Positions 23,794-32,398 of a stretch of 38,700 bases of DNA are shown piece by piece. The DNA is from JBBSBY01 sp038250835 (GTDB taxonomy: Bacteria > Desulfobacterota > Desulfomonilia > Desulfomonilales > Desulfomonilaceae), in the NCBI GenBank assembly GCA_038250835.1, contig JBBSBY010000027.1, positions 1-38,700 on the forward strand, read 5' to 3'. The position numbers and the translations under genes are program-made. Every line of letters begins with the position of its first letter. Position 1 is the stretch's first letter. A model generated the notes under the pieces. That model saw nothing but the letters and a program-made list of their open reading frames with translations, did no database searches and was not told the origin of the DNA.

Positions 23794-26511
23794 ATGCCCG
23801 ATAGAGTAAGACCTCTTCGTAAAAAATCCGCCTCAATCTCAAACATTTCCACAGAAAACTATTCTCGTGGACTCCATTTTCCACGTCTATTCACAACACC
23901 GGATGTAAATCTCTTTGACACCGTAGATTGGACAATCCGAACTGCATCGATTGTAAACGAAAACGGCGCCGTGATTTTTGAACAGAAGAATGTTGAGGCT
24001 CCTGTTTCATGGTCCGATTTGGCGGTGAACGTAGTCGCTTCAAGATACTTTCGAGGAAAAATGGGCTCGCAGGAGCGAGAGGCAGGCGTTAAGACCCTAT
24101 TGCTGAGAGTTGTAGATACCATCACTACCTGGGGTAAAGACCAGGGCTATTTTGCCGCCGACGATGACGCCGAAAGCTTTCATGACGAGCTTTTATACCT
24201 CCTACTCCACCAGATGGCGTCATTCAACAGTCCGGTGTGGTTTAACGTAGGCGTGGAAGAGCGCCCACAGTGTTCAGCTTGTTTCATACTTGATGTTGAA
24301 GACACAATGGAGTCCATCCTCAACTGGTACACCCAGGAAGGCATGATATTCAAAGGCGGCTCGGGTTCGGGAATCAATGTCTCAAAGCTCAGATCTTCAC
24401 GCGAATCTTTGTCTGGTGGAGGAACCGCTTCAGGCCCTATTTCGTTCATGAAGGCCGCGGACGCTTCGGCGGGAGTCATTAAATCCGGAGGCAAAACACG
24501 TCGTGCCGCGAAAATGGTGATCCTTAACGTGGATCATCCAGATATCGTGGAATTTATCAATTGCAAAGCTTCCGAAGAACGAAAAGCTCAAGTCCTGATT
24601 AGGGCTGGATATGACTCATCGCTCAATGGCGCCGCATACTCCACAATAGCTTTTCAAAACGCCAACCATTCGGTTAGAGTTTCCGATGATTTTATGGACG
24701 CAGTAGTTAACAATGAGAAATGGCGCACAAAGTGTGTGGTTTCAGGCGCTAATGCGGACATTTATGACGCGCGCGATCTGTTCAGGAAAATAGCTCAGGC
24801 TGCCCATCTATGTGGCGATCCGGGGATGCAATTCGACACAACAATAAACAATATGCACACCTGCCCGGAAACCGGACCCATCGAGGGGTCGAATCCATGT
24901 TCCGAATATATGCACGTAAATAACTCGGCCTGCAATCTGGCTTCCTTGCGTTTGACAAAGTTCTTGTCCGGAGAATCGTTTGCCGTAGCCGATTTCCGCC
25001 ACGCGGTGGAGATACTGATAACCGCTCAGGACATCATTATTGATAAAGCGTCTTATCCCACTAAGGCAATTGCTAAAAACTCATCTCAGCTTCGAGCTCT
25101 CGGCCTGGGATACGCCGACCTTGGCGCTCTGTTGATGTCGCTGGGGCTGGGTTACGACTCTGATGAGGGGAGGACCTGGGCTTCAGGAATAACCGCGCTG
25201 ATGACGGGTTCCGCGTATATCCAATCCACAAAATTGGCGGCTGCGCGCGGCCCTTTTAAAGAGTTCAGGCGAAATCGAGAACCCATGCTCAAGGTGATTC
25301 GCGCGCATCGGAAAAACGCCAGGGATTTGCTTTCGGAAAAGTTACCCGAGGAATTGCAAACGTCAATTGGAGATGTCTGGGACAAGGCTCTTGCTTTAGG
25401 CGAACAACACGGTTTCGCAAACTGTCAGGTGTCCGTTTTGCCTCCCACCGGGACCATAGCGTTCATGATGGATTGCGACACCACCGGAGTTGAACCCGAA
25501 ATTGCCTTAGTAAAATACAAAAAACTTTCCGGCGGCGGGCGTCTGAAAATCATAAACAAGACTGTGGAAAAGGCGCTTAAACGACTGAATTATTCTCCTG
25601 TCGTTATTCAGAGGATACTTGAAGGCATAGAGAAGACCGGAACCATCGAAGGCATAAAGGATCTCGTTCCGGAACATCTCCATATCTTCGATTGCGCCTT
25701 TAAACCGTTGAATGGGAGTAGGTATATTGGCCCTGAAGGACACGTGCGAATGCTTGCGGCGATTCAACCGTTTATCTCGGGGGCGATTTCAAAGACAGTA
25801 AATTTGCCTTCAGACGTCACTGTGGAACAAGTGGAAGGTATTTTCATGTTGGCCTGGAGGTTGGGTCTGAAAAGCATAGCGGTTTACAGGGACGGGTGCA
25901 AGTTGGTTCAGCCCATAGATTTAGGAGGACCGGAACAGAAAACCTCTCCAATAAGGAAGAGACTACCTGTAGACTGCAAAAGTGAACGTCACAAATTTCA
26001 AATAGCCGGCCAGAAGGGTTACCTGCACGTCGGTTTTTATGAAGACGGCAGGGTCGGGGAAATTTTTATTCGAATGGCCAAGGAAGGCAGCACCATCTCC
26101 GGCCTTATGGACACAATTGCGACATTAACATCCATTGCTTTGCAATATGGAGTACCGCTGGAAGCGCTCGTCAATAAATTTAGTCATACGAGGTTTGAAC
26201 CTTCAGGGTTCACAAGCAATCCCAAACTTCCAATAGCAAAATCATTAATCGATTATATCTTTAGGTATCTGGGATTGGAATTCTTGTCAAAGGAAGGGCA
26301 GGAAGCGGCGGGGTTGACGCCTTTGGATGAAAAATCGTCGAATAGGGAGTTACCATCGCCCATCGAAAACGGCGATTCAGCCATTGGGGACGGCCACGCG
26401 TTTAATGCTCAGTCCGACGCCCCTGCGTGCGCAGATTGCGGAGCAATAATGGTGCGGAATGGTTCCTGTTACAAATGCGTCAATTGTGGTTGGGGAAACG
26501 GCTGTTCCTAA
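23794..26511 (+). CDS. nrdJ: vitamin B12-dependent ribonucleoside-diphosphate reductase
   Basis: A 905-residue class II ribonucleotide reductase that makes deoxynucleotides using adenosylcobalamin instead of an oxygen-dependent radical. Visible signatures: FNSPVWFNVG, QCSACFILDVEDTMESI (active-site cysteine region), GGSGSGINVSKLRS, the central GSNPCSEYMHVNNSACNLAS with the radical cysteine, and VSVLPPTGTIAFMMD. The C-terminal tail carries CADCG...CYKCVNCGWGNGC, a zinc-ribbon-like redox cysteine region typical of the long NrdJ subgroup. GAAGG lies about 11 bases before the ATG. Possession of this class fits growth without oxygen. Confidence 0.95.
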   Translation: MPDRVRPLRKKSASISNISTENYSRGLHFPRLFTTPDVNLFDTVDWTIRTASIVNENGAVIFEQKNVEAPVSWSDLAVNVVASRYFRGKMGSQEREAGVKTLLLRVVDTITTWGKDQGYFAADDDAESFHDELLYLLLHQMASFNSPVWFNVGVEERPQCSACFILDVEDTMESILNWYTQEGMIFKGGSGSGINVSKLRSSRESLSGGGTASGPISFMKAADASAGVIKSGGKTRRAAKMVILNVDHPDIVEFINCKASEERKAQVLIRAGYDSSLNGAAYSTIAFQNANHSVRVSDDFMDAVVNNEKWRTKCVVSGANADIYDARDLFRKIAQAAHLCGDPGMQFDTTINNMHTCPETGPIEGSNPCSEYMHVNNSACNLASLRLTKFLSGESFAVADFRHAVEILITAQDIIIDKASYPTKAIAKNSSQLRALGLGYADLGALLMSLGLGYDSDEGRTWASGITALMTGSAYIQSTKLAAARGPFKEFRRNREPMLKVIRAHRKNARDLLSEKLPEELQTSIGDVWDKALALGEQHGFANCQVSVLPPTGTIAFMMDCDTTGVEPEIALVKYKKLSGGGRLKIINKTVEKALKRLNYSPVVIQRILEGIEKTGTIEGIKDLVPEHLHIFDCAFKPLNGSRYIGPEGHVRMLAAIQPFISGAISKTVNLPSDVTVEQVEGIFMLAWRLGLKSIAVYRDGCKLVQPIDLGGPEQKTSPIRKRLPVDCKSERHKFQIAGQKGYLHVGFYEDGRVGEIFIRMAKEGSTISGLMDTIATLTSIALQYGVPLEALVNKFSHTRFEPSGFTSNPKLPIAKSLIDYIFRYLGLEFLSKEGQEAAGLTPLDEKSSNRELPSPIENGDSAIGDGHAFNAQSDAPACADCGAIMVRNGSCYKCVNCGWGNGCS

Positions 26512-26533
26512 CCCTGCGAACTGTCGATTGTGG

Positions 26534-26752
26534 TCATTGGCACATTGCGCAGTCTGAAACTACTTCTCCACCAAGCCTCTTACATTCTGCTCTCGTCTGT
26601 TTTACGCAAGAGATTTTTCGTTTCTCTTCCGGTAAACAACTGCAAGGTTTGATGCAGCAATCCACTAATTCGTGATCCTGCTCGTACGCTACCGTTAATG
26701 GAGTAACAAAGAGAGTGAGCAGCAGACAACATATCTGTAGTAGGCGAGTCAA
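26534..26752 (-). CDS. tiny secreted eight-cysteine protein coupled to an M48 protease
   Basis: A 72-residue protein that starts at a TTG overlapping the stop of the M48 protease gene (TTGA), with AGGAGG about 6 bases upstream, so the two are translated together. The first 22 residues are a signal peptide (LLQICCLLLTLFVTPLTVA). The mature peptide of about 50 residues has eight cysteines, arranged CC, C-x-C, C, C, and C-x-x-C. There is no CxxCH, so it is not a cytochrome. Even cysteine number and export suggest disulfides or metal binding. I do not recognise the family. Function may be tied to the protease. Confidence 0.65.
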   Translation of the reverse strand: MTRLLQICCLLLTLFVTPLTVAYEQDHELVDCCIKPCSCLPEEKRKISCVKQTRAECKRLGGEVVSDCAMCQ

Positions 26753-28011
26753 GACGCTCCTCCTGATCGTTCTTGGAGAACTCTTATGCGCTCCGTAACC
26801 GGCGGATGCGAGTAGTAAAACTTCGAATATAAGCGATGCGGATGCAGATTAGATAAATTCTCAAAAGCCAACTTTTTAAGCGCGCTGATTAGATAATCCG
26901 CGTCAATGATCTTTGCCGCGAAATCATCGGATTCCCGCTCAAATTTCCTGGATATAACCGACTTTAATGGCTGCAAAAAATAGGATAGCTTTTGCAAAAA
27001 AACCAGGGTCAGCAAGAAGGCTATATATGAACTTGTTTGTGGAATATAAAACGCGGAATATATGGGAGGCCAATTCATCAATCTATATACAATGTAAAAA
27101 CCTGCCAGAGAAACCGCAAGACTGACGATATAAGACTTCATCACGTGTTTCAACTTAAAATGACCAAGTTCGTGCGCCAAGACCGCAAGGATTTCATCGT
27201 GAGTGTTGGCGGCCAGTAGTGTGTCGAAAAGCACTATGCGTTTGGTTTTACCTATTCCGGTGAAATAAGCGTTGGAATGCCCGCTTCGTTTGCCTGCATC
27301 CATCTGGAACACCCCTTTGGGGGTCATTCCCACTTTGTGAGCAAGTTCGTTCACCTTGCGCGCAAGTTCAAGATCCGCCACCGGCTCAAATTTATTGAAC
27401 AGAGGCGCTATTATTATCGGATATAGCACAACCAGACCAAACTGAATTAATGATACGATTATAAAACCGTAAAGCCACCATAAATTCGGAAATGTGCTGA
27501 TTGTGAAGAGAAGCGGCCCAAAAATAATCGCCAGAATTATCGCTGACAACAAGAGCCCTTTGATGTTGTCAAAGATCCACGTTTTAACATCGGTTCTATT
27601 GAACCCGTGCTTCTCTTCGATGACAAAGGTATGATAGTAATCAAAAGGCAATTCAATTAAATAAAAAGTGATTCCAGTTACATAGAAAAAGATTAGCCCT
27701 GAGATCACATAATTGTGCGTGAGGGTAATTCCGAATGAATCAAAATTGTTCAAAATGCCGCTGAATGCAATTATTAAAATTAATATATTTGAGAAGACAT
27801 CCGTAACGATCGCAAATGAACTGTTTTCGAGCGTATATGCCTTTATTTTTCGGAGGCTATTTTCATCGATCAGACCTTCAAATACATCCGGTATGTAATC
27901 GCCTCTCTTCTTTATGTGCGCTCTATTAACAAGCTCCAGCGCCGCGGCCGTGATTGCCTGGAGAATAACAATTGCAACAAACACCAAAATTATGCATGAT
28001 TCTAAATTCAT
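26749..28011 (-). CDS. M48-family membrane metalloprotease (Ste24/HtpX type)
   Basis: A 420-residue integral membrane zinc protease. The catalytic motif is HELGHFKLKH (HExxH), with the third ligand glutamate in FERESDDFAAK. Several transmembrane segments surround it: near 1-22, 62-85, 100-120, 150-170, 180-200 and two after the zinc motif. The N-terminal region and the HGFNRTDVKTW stretch match the CAAX prenyl protease 1/Ste24 subgroup rather than HtpX. In bacteria these enzymes act on membrane or exported proteins; prenylated substrates are not expected. The downstream cysteine-rich secreted protein overlaps its stop and is a candidate partner or substrate. No clear ribosome site is seen before the ATG. 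Confidence 0.88.
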   Translation of the reverse strand: MNLESCIILVFVAIVILQAITAAALELVNRAHIKKRGDYIPDVFEGLIDENSLRKIKAYTLENSSFAIVTDVFSNILILIIAFSGILNNFDSFGITLTHNYVISGLIFFYVTGITFYLIELPFDYYHTFVIEEKHGFNRTDVKTWIFDNIKGLLLSAIILAIIFGPLLFTISTFPNLWWLYGFIIVSLIQFGLVVLYPIIIAPLFNKFEPVADLELARKVNELAHKVGMTPKGVFQMDAGKRSGHSNAYFTGIGKTKRIVLFDTLLAANTHDEILAVLAHELGHFKLKHVMKSYIVSLAVSLAGFYIVYRLMNWPPIYSAFYIPQTSSYIAFLLTLVFLQKLSYFLQPLKSVISRKFERESDDFAAKIIDADYLISALKKLAFENLSNLHPHRLYSKFYYSHPPVTERIRVLQERSGGAS

Positions 28012-28085
28012 TGTTGTTGGAACATCCGAACCGAACCAAGCATTCGAGAAGCAGTATTCGATCGATACAAATTAATATTCATCAA

Positions 28086-29147
28086 TCACTGAGTCTGAGT
28101 CTTGGGTTGTCGTTGGTATAAATTAACCCACTTGTTATGTTCTTTCAGGTTATTCGAGAATTGATGAGTACCGTCATTTTTTGCCACAAAATAAATATAA
28201 TCCACATCCGCCGGAGTCACCGCTGCAGTTAAAGATTCTTTGCCGGGATTGGCAATTGGACCCGGCGGCAATCCTACATTCTGATAGGTATTATAGGGCT
28301 GTTTCCGATTTAAATCTTCGCGGGTGATCCTGGAGCCCATTGGCTTTATTCCGTAGATAACCGTTGGGTCGGACTGTAATTTCATATTTTGACGCAAGCG
28401 ATTGTGAAACACAGCGGACACTAGCGGATGTTCGGAAACTTTAGCTTCTTTTTCGATTAACGAAGCCAGTGTGAGAACCTGGTTCATGGACCAACCGTTC
28501 TCCTCGGCCACGGCTTTCACATGTTTATCGTAAACATTCTGAAACCTTTGCGTCATTCTCTTGATTAAAAGTTTTCCGTCGTTTTTTTCGGAATAGCGAA
28601 AAAAATACGTGTCAGGAAATAAGTAGCCTTCTAAGGATGGAGCTGAAATGCCGACTTCTTTTAGGAAAGAGGCATCTTGGGCAAGCTTCAAAAAAGCGTC
28701 TTTAGTGATGATGCCGTTTTGCTGAAACAATTCGGCAACCTGATACATATCGTATCCTTCAGGAACTGTTACGCTGAGCATGTATGTCTTGCCGGAGATC
28801 AGCGTATCGAGTACTTCCCCTGCGTCGCTGCCGGTTTTTAGCGCATAATCTCCAGCTTTTATCTTACTTTGTTCGCCACGTATAAAGGCTACTATTTTGA
28901 ATACGAGCTTACTGGAAATAATAGCCTGATCTTGGAGAATCGCCCCCACTTGAGATAAAGATGAACCCTTGGGTATGGTAACTATTATCTCTTTTCCAGG
29001 CGCCACGAGTTCTTGAGACTTAGCGGTTGAAAGTTCCTCGACTAATTCCGGAGCCTTGGAATAAGCCAAGTACCCGGCTATGCCGAGCACTGCAAGCAAC
29101 AGCACGGCAAATATGCCCTTTATGGCGGAAAAAAATGAGATCCTCAT
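28086..29147 (-). CDS. mltG: endolytic murein transglycosylase
   Basis: A 353-residue single-pass inner-membrane enzyme that cuts nascent glycan strands and sets their length. The transmembrane helix lies at about 10-28. A LysM-like region follows (IPKGSSLSQVGAIL), then the YceG/MltG catalytic domain with LEGYLFPDTYFF, the catalytic glutamate in LASLIEKEAK, FHNRL and the signature LQSDPTVIYG. It ends with YNTYQNVGLPPGPIANPG and YIYFVAKNDGTHQFS. Length and order fit the family. The start overlaps the stop of ruvX by four bases. Confidence 0.95.
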   Translation of the reverse strand: MRISFFSAIKGIFAVLLLAVLGIAGYLAYSKAPELVEELSTAKSQELVAPGKEIIVTIPKGSSLSQVGAILQDQAIISSKLVFKIVAFIRGEQSKIKAGDYALKTGSDAGEVLDTLISGKTYMLSVTVPEGYDMYQVAELFQQNGIITKDAFLKLAQDASFLKEVGISAPSLEGYLFPDTYFFRYSEKNDGKLLIKRMTQRFQNVYDKHVKAVAEENGWSMNQVLTLASLIEKEAKVSEHPLVSAVFHNRLRQNMKLQSDPTVIYGIKPMGSRITREDLNRKQPYNTYQNVGLPPGPIANPGKESLTAAVTPADVDYIYFVAKNDGTHQFSNNLKEHNKWVNLYQRQPKTQTQ

Positions 29148-29575
29148 TCGGCCGACAAATCCTTAAAACTTTTTGAATCCAAATAACCCTGCAAAATAAG
29201 AACTGCCGCAACTTTATCAATGACTTTATGCCTTTTCGAGCGACTCACGTCCGCTTCGATCAGCATTCTTTCTGCGGCAACACTGGATAATCTTTCATCC
29301 CATTCTATTATCTTCAAATTAACGGCGGTTGCAAGTTTTGCGGCAAATTCTCGAACTTTTTCAGCCTGCGGACCTGCGGACCCGTCCATGTTGAAAGGGA
29401 GGCCTATAACTATTTCAGAAACATTGTTTTCGTTGGCAATTTGCGTGATGCGTTTCACATCATTGTCGGCGCCTTTTGATTGGAGGGTCTCCATTCCCTG
29501 AGCCGTAATCGTCAATTCATCACTCATTGCAATTCCGATTCTCTTCGAACCTATATCGAGGCCAAGAATTCTCAT
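29144..29575 (-). CDS. ruvX: putative pre-16S rRNA nuclease / Holliday junction resolvase-like (YqgF)
   Basis: A 143-residue RNase H-fold protein. The first motif is LGLDIGSKRIGIAMSD, with the catalytic Asp, followed by EIVIGLPFNMDGS, EWDERLSS and a final DKVAAVLILQGYLDS. All match the YqgF/RuvX family, whose best supported role is 16S rRNA 5' end processing. The pairing ruvX-mltG with a four-base overlap is common in deltaproteobacteria. An AAAGAAG stretch before the ATG is a weak ribosome site. Confidence 0.93.
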   Translation of the reverse strand: MRILGLDIGSKRIGIAMSDELTITAQGMETLQSKGADNDVKRITQIANENNVSEIVIGLPFNMDGSAGPQAEKVREFAAKLATAVNLKIIEWDERLSSVAAERMLIEADVSRSKRHKVIDKVAAVLILQGYLDSKSFKDLSAE

Positions 29576-29684
29576 GTAAACTTCTTTGGTAATTGCTGAG
29601 TGAAAAGGTTTAATAAATTAGACAAGTAGTGTCAAGTTCCGCGATGGATTCTTTGTGGAAAGGACTGTTTATAATCAGGTAAAA

Positions 29685-30293
29685 TCATTTACTTACGGAT
29701 AAGGATTTTCTTAATTCATTCGCAACTTCAGCTATGTACTTTATATCTTCCTCGTCCGCAAACGGTATACACTTGCTGCTCGACAATGGAGGTTGAATTT
29801 CCGTCAAATGCTGCGGTAGGCGAGAAATTTTGGTTCCTTTTACCAAATGTGAAGGCAGCTTTTCAAGCGATTCTTGAGTAATCAGCACAACATTCTCGGA
29901 CTTGGAGACAAGCGCCAGGCCCAGCTCTTTCAATGGAACGCCTACTTGGTCCAGAGATTTCTTAAGCTTTTGACGCAAGGAGCTCAACTTGGATCTAAAC
30001 TCGGCTATTCTGGAAATTCCCTCAATAGCTTGCCTTCTTTGGACATCCGTGCCCATAATCAATGCTTCCTCAAAGTGTTCCAATGCTTCGAGAAAGTGTT
30101 TTCTAGATAGAAGAGCATGGGCTTCGATAAGCATATTTCTAGCCTCAGGTTCATCTATAGCCTCAGGATCATGGGCTTTTTTGTAGTATTCAATCGCGGT
30201 GGAGAGATCCCCTTTATCAAGGCTTTCTCTGCCCTTAATGACAAAATTGTGTTCGGACGCTTGATTAGTCTCAATCATGTGAGCTTGTCTCAT
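29685..30293 (-). CDS. TPR-like protein of unknown function
   Basis: A 202-residue soluble protein. Residues about 16-95 contain two or three degenerate tetratricopeptide-like helix pairs (GRESLDKGDLSTAIEYYKKA, HALLSRKHFLEALEHFEEAL). A coiled region follows (RSKLSSLRQKLKKSLDQ, about 102-118). The C-terminal third has a small alpha/beta-looking segment (LALVSKSENVVLITQESLEK). No signal peptide or catalytic motif is visible, so a protein-protein adaptor role is likely. An ATG five codons later is an alternative start. It precedes ruvX-mltG by 109 bases on the same strand and may share their transcript. Confidence 0.7.
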   Translation of the reverse strand: MRQAHMIETNQASEHNFVIKGRESLDKGDLSTAIEYYKKAHDPEAIDEPEARNMLIEAHALLSRKHFLEALEHFEEALIMGTDVQRRQAIEGISRIAEFRSKLSSLRQKLKKSLDQVGVPLKELGLALVSKSENVVLITQESLEKLPSHLVKGTKISRLPQHLTEIQPPLSSSKCIPFADEEDIKYIAEVANELRKSLSVSK

Positions 30294-30602
30294 TCCGCTA
30301 AAATTTCCTCACGCAAATAGCGTAAGTTGTAAGGCTATAGCCAGGCCATTACATAGCATATAATGCGTTTGGCCTCAAAAGTTAATGTAGTGATTAACAT
30401 AATTGGCATGTGTTTTCAACATCTTTTATGCTTATGTGTCTCTTTCCTGAATGGAAGATTTGCATTATAATAACGGCCATTTCAGTCTTCGCGCCGAATG
30501 GCGCTTATGTATTTTTAACATCATAAGCGGCGGCTAATTGGACTTGAACGGTCAATCTCGCTATAAGTATCCTTTTTAGATTCTCAAAATCTATGAAGCA
30601 TT
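30294..30602. promoter_or_regulatory. control region of the ZraS/ZraR-like operon
   Basis: This 309-base spacer carries two overlapping inverted repeats. GCGCC-GAAT-GGCGC (30491-30504) is a tight hairpin. CGCTTATG-N12-CATAAGCG (30502-30529) is a perfect 8-bp inverted repeat sharing three bases with it, so as RNA only one can form. A TATAAT (30466-30471) lies just upstream. The arrangement could be a regulator site or an attenuator 75 bases before the kinase gene. Confidence 0.4.
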
Positions 30603-32396
30603 ATGAAATTAAGATCAATTCTAAAATATCTTCCGGTGCTCTCCATAGTATTGATTGCCGTGACATTACTGGTAATAGTGATTCTCTTCACAATCAGAAA
30701 TATTAAAGCCCAGAATGAACGAATGGAGGAGTTTACCAGCCGCCAGGGAGTTTCCGTGATACGAACTCTCGAAGCAGGCACGCGCACCGGTTTCATGGAG
30801 GGGGATTGGGGAATTGAACATCTCCAAATGCTGATCGAACAAGCGGCCAAGGACCCTGACGTCGAATGGGTGGGCCTGATCAGCAACGATGGGATTATCA
30901 TTGCGCACAGTGAACCCGCAAAAATCGGGCTCCGGTTGTTGATGGGCGCTGAAATGAATACTGTACAGACGGTTATACGCACTGGTGAACCACTCTCCTT
31001 TAAAAGAGATCTTCCCGGCGGCAGGACAATTTTCGAAATTTGGAAACCCTTTACTCCTTTTCCAGACCAAATTGCTGAGACCGAGCTTGTTGCGCGCCAC
31101 ACTAGAATTGGTAAAGAACTGCTGGATGTCTTTGATAGAGAAAAAAAGCAGGTGTTGTTCTTGGGTCTTAAAATGGACCGCTACAGGGAAATTCAGCACC
31201 AGGATTTAGCTTTTGCAATATTCATGGGAGGTATTCTCTTTGTAATTGGTCTCGCAGGCATTTATTTCATTTTCGTTGTTCAAAATGCGTTTCTTGTTCG
31301 GAAAACACTGGATGAAATGCGGACCTACACGCGGAATGTGGTCGAAAGTATGGCAAACGGCCTCATTACGGTTGATAGGTCTCTGCGCGTCGCCACATTC
31401 AATTCAACGGCGCTAGAAATCTTGAGAAAAAAGAAAGAAGAAGTTGAAGGGAAGAATATTTCCGACATATTGCCGCTGGAGGAAGAAGTTCGGCAAGTGC
31501 TGCCGTCCTCCGATAAAATAGCTGAAAAAGAAGTGAGACTGGTCGGCGACAATAAAGAAAAAAGTTTTCTTAACTGTTCCGTATCGTCCTTAAAGGAACC
31601 GGATTCTTATGTGAGCAGAGGGGCGGTTATCATACTTCGTGATATGACCGTAGTTCGGGAGCTTGAACAAAAAGTGCTGGTATCCGAAAAATTTGCGGCG
31701 TTAGGCCGTTTGTCCGCCGGTGTTGCTCACGAAATCCGAAATCCGCTAAATTCTATCCGGGGTTTTATTCAGTATTTTCAAAAAAAGCTGCCGCTTACCG
31801 AGGAAGATTATAAATATACCGATCTCATGCTCAATGAGGTGGACCGATTGAACCGGGTAATCTCCAAGCTTTTGGCTTACTCCAAGCCGAGATTACCTAA
31901 ACTCGGCATCAGGTCCGTAGATGAAATCCTCAACCATTGCATCGGGGTGGTGGAGCGAGAAGCCGAAGAAAAGAATATTGAAATCATCAGAACTCCCGTA
32001 AATGATTTTTACCCTTTGGTTTTAATGGATACGGACCAAATGACGCAGGTGTTTCTCAATATTCTACTCAACGCTATTGAGGCGACACCTAAGAACGGCA
32101 AAGTCACAGTTGGATACGAATTACAGGAGAATGGACAAATCCACATAGCCGTGCTGGACACCGGCGAAGGAATTCCGAGAGAAAATTTGGATATTTTGTT
32201 TGACCCGTTCTTTACGACGAAGAAAAAAGGGACCGGCCTTGGCCTTGCCATAGTTAAAAGTATTATTGAAGGCCATTCAGGTGAAATTGAAGTTGAATCA
32301 GAACCCGGACAAGGAGCTAAAATCATCATTAAATTAAATGCTTACGAAGCAGTTACTCAAAACCTGACCGACACCGCGGAAATCGTGAGAGCATAA
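30603..32396 (+). CDS. membrane sensor histidine kinase (ZraS/NtrB type)
   Basis: A 597-residue kinase. Two transmembrane helices (about 10-31 and 202-226) enclose a periplasmic sensor of roughly 170 residues. A PAS domain follows at about 243-350 (VVESMANGLITVDRSLRVATFN), then HisKA with the phospho-accepting His376 in GVAHEIRNPLNSI, and an HATPase domain with NILLNAIEATP, DTGEGIP and GTGLGLAIVKS. The H-E-I-R-N-P box and the following sigma-54 regulator place it in the HydH/ZraS/AtoS group. The periplasmic domain has no metal-binding histidine cluster that I can point to, so a zinc signal should not be assumed. It ends three bases before its partner. Confidence 0.9.
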   Translation: MKLRSILKYLPVLSIVLIAVTLLVIVILFTIRNIKAQNERMEEFTSRQGVSVIRTLEAGTRTGFMEGDWGIEHLQMLIEQAAKDPDVEWVGLISNDGIIIAHSEPAKIGLRLLMGAEMNTVQTVIRTGEPLSFKRDLPGGRTIFEIWKPFTPFPDQIAETELVARHTRIGKELLDVFDREKKQVLFLGLKMDRYREIQHQDLAFAIFMGGILFVIGLAGIYFIFVVQNAFLVRKTLDEMRTYTRNVVESMANGLITVDRSLRVATFNSTALEILRKKKEEVEGKNISDILPLEEEVRQVLPSSDKIAEKEVRLVGDNKEKSFLNCSVSSLKEPDSYVSRGAVIILRDMTVVRELEQKVLVSEKFAALGRLSAGVAHEIRNPLNSIRGFIQYFQKKLPLTEEDYKYTDLMLNEVDRLNRVISKLLAYSKPRLPKLGIRSVDEILNHCIGVVEREAEEKNIEIIRTPVNDFYPLVLMDTDQMTQVFLNILLNAIEATPKNGKVTVGYELQENGQIHIAVLDTGEGIPRENLDILFDPFFTTKKKGTGLGLAIVKSIIEGHSGEIEVESEPGQGAKIIIKLNAYEAVTQNLTDTAEIVRA

Positions 32397-32398
32397 CC

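Noticed and set aside
26534..26752. Cysteine-rich peptide as a c-type cytochrome
   Set aside because: There is no CxxCH motif in the protein.
30404..30419. Sigma-54-like site TGGCATG-N4-TTCAA before the kinase gene
   Set aside because: The -24 part is good, but the -12 element lacks the essential GC, so it should not work as a sigma-54 promoter.
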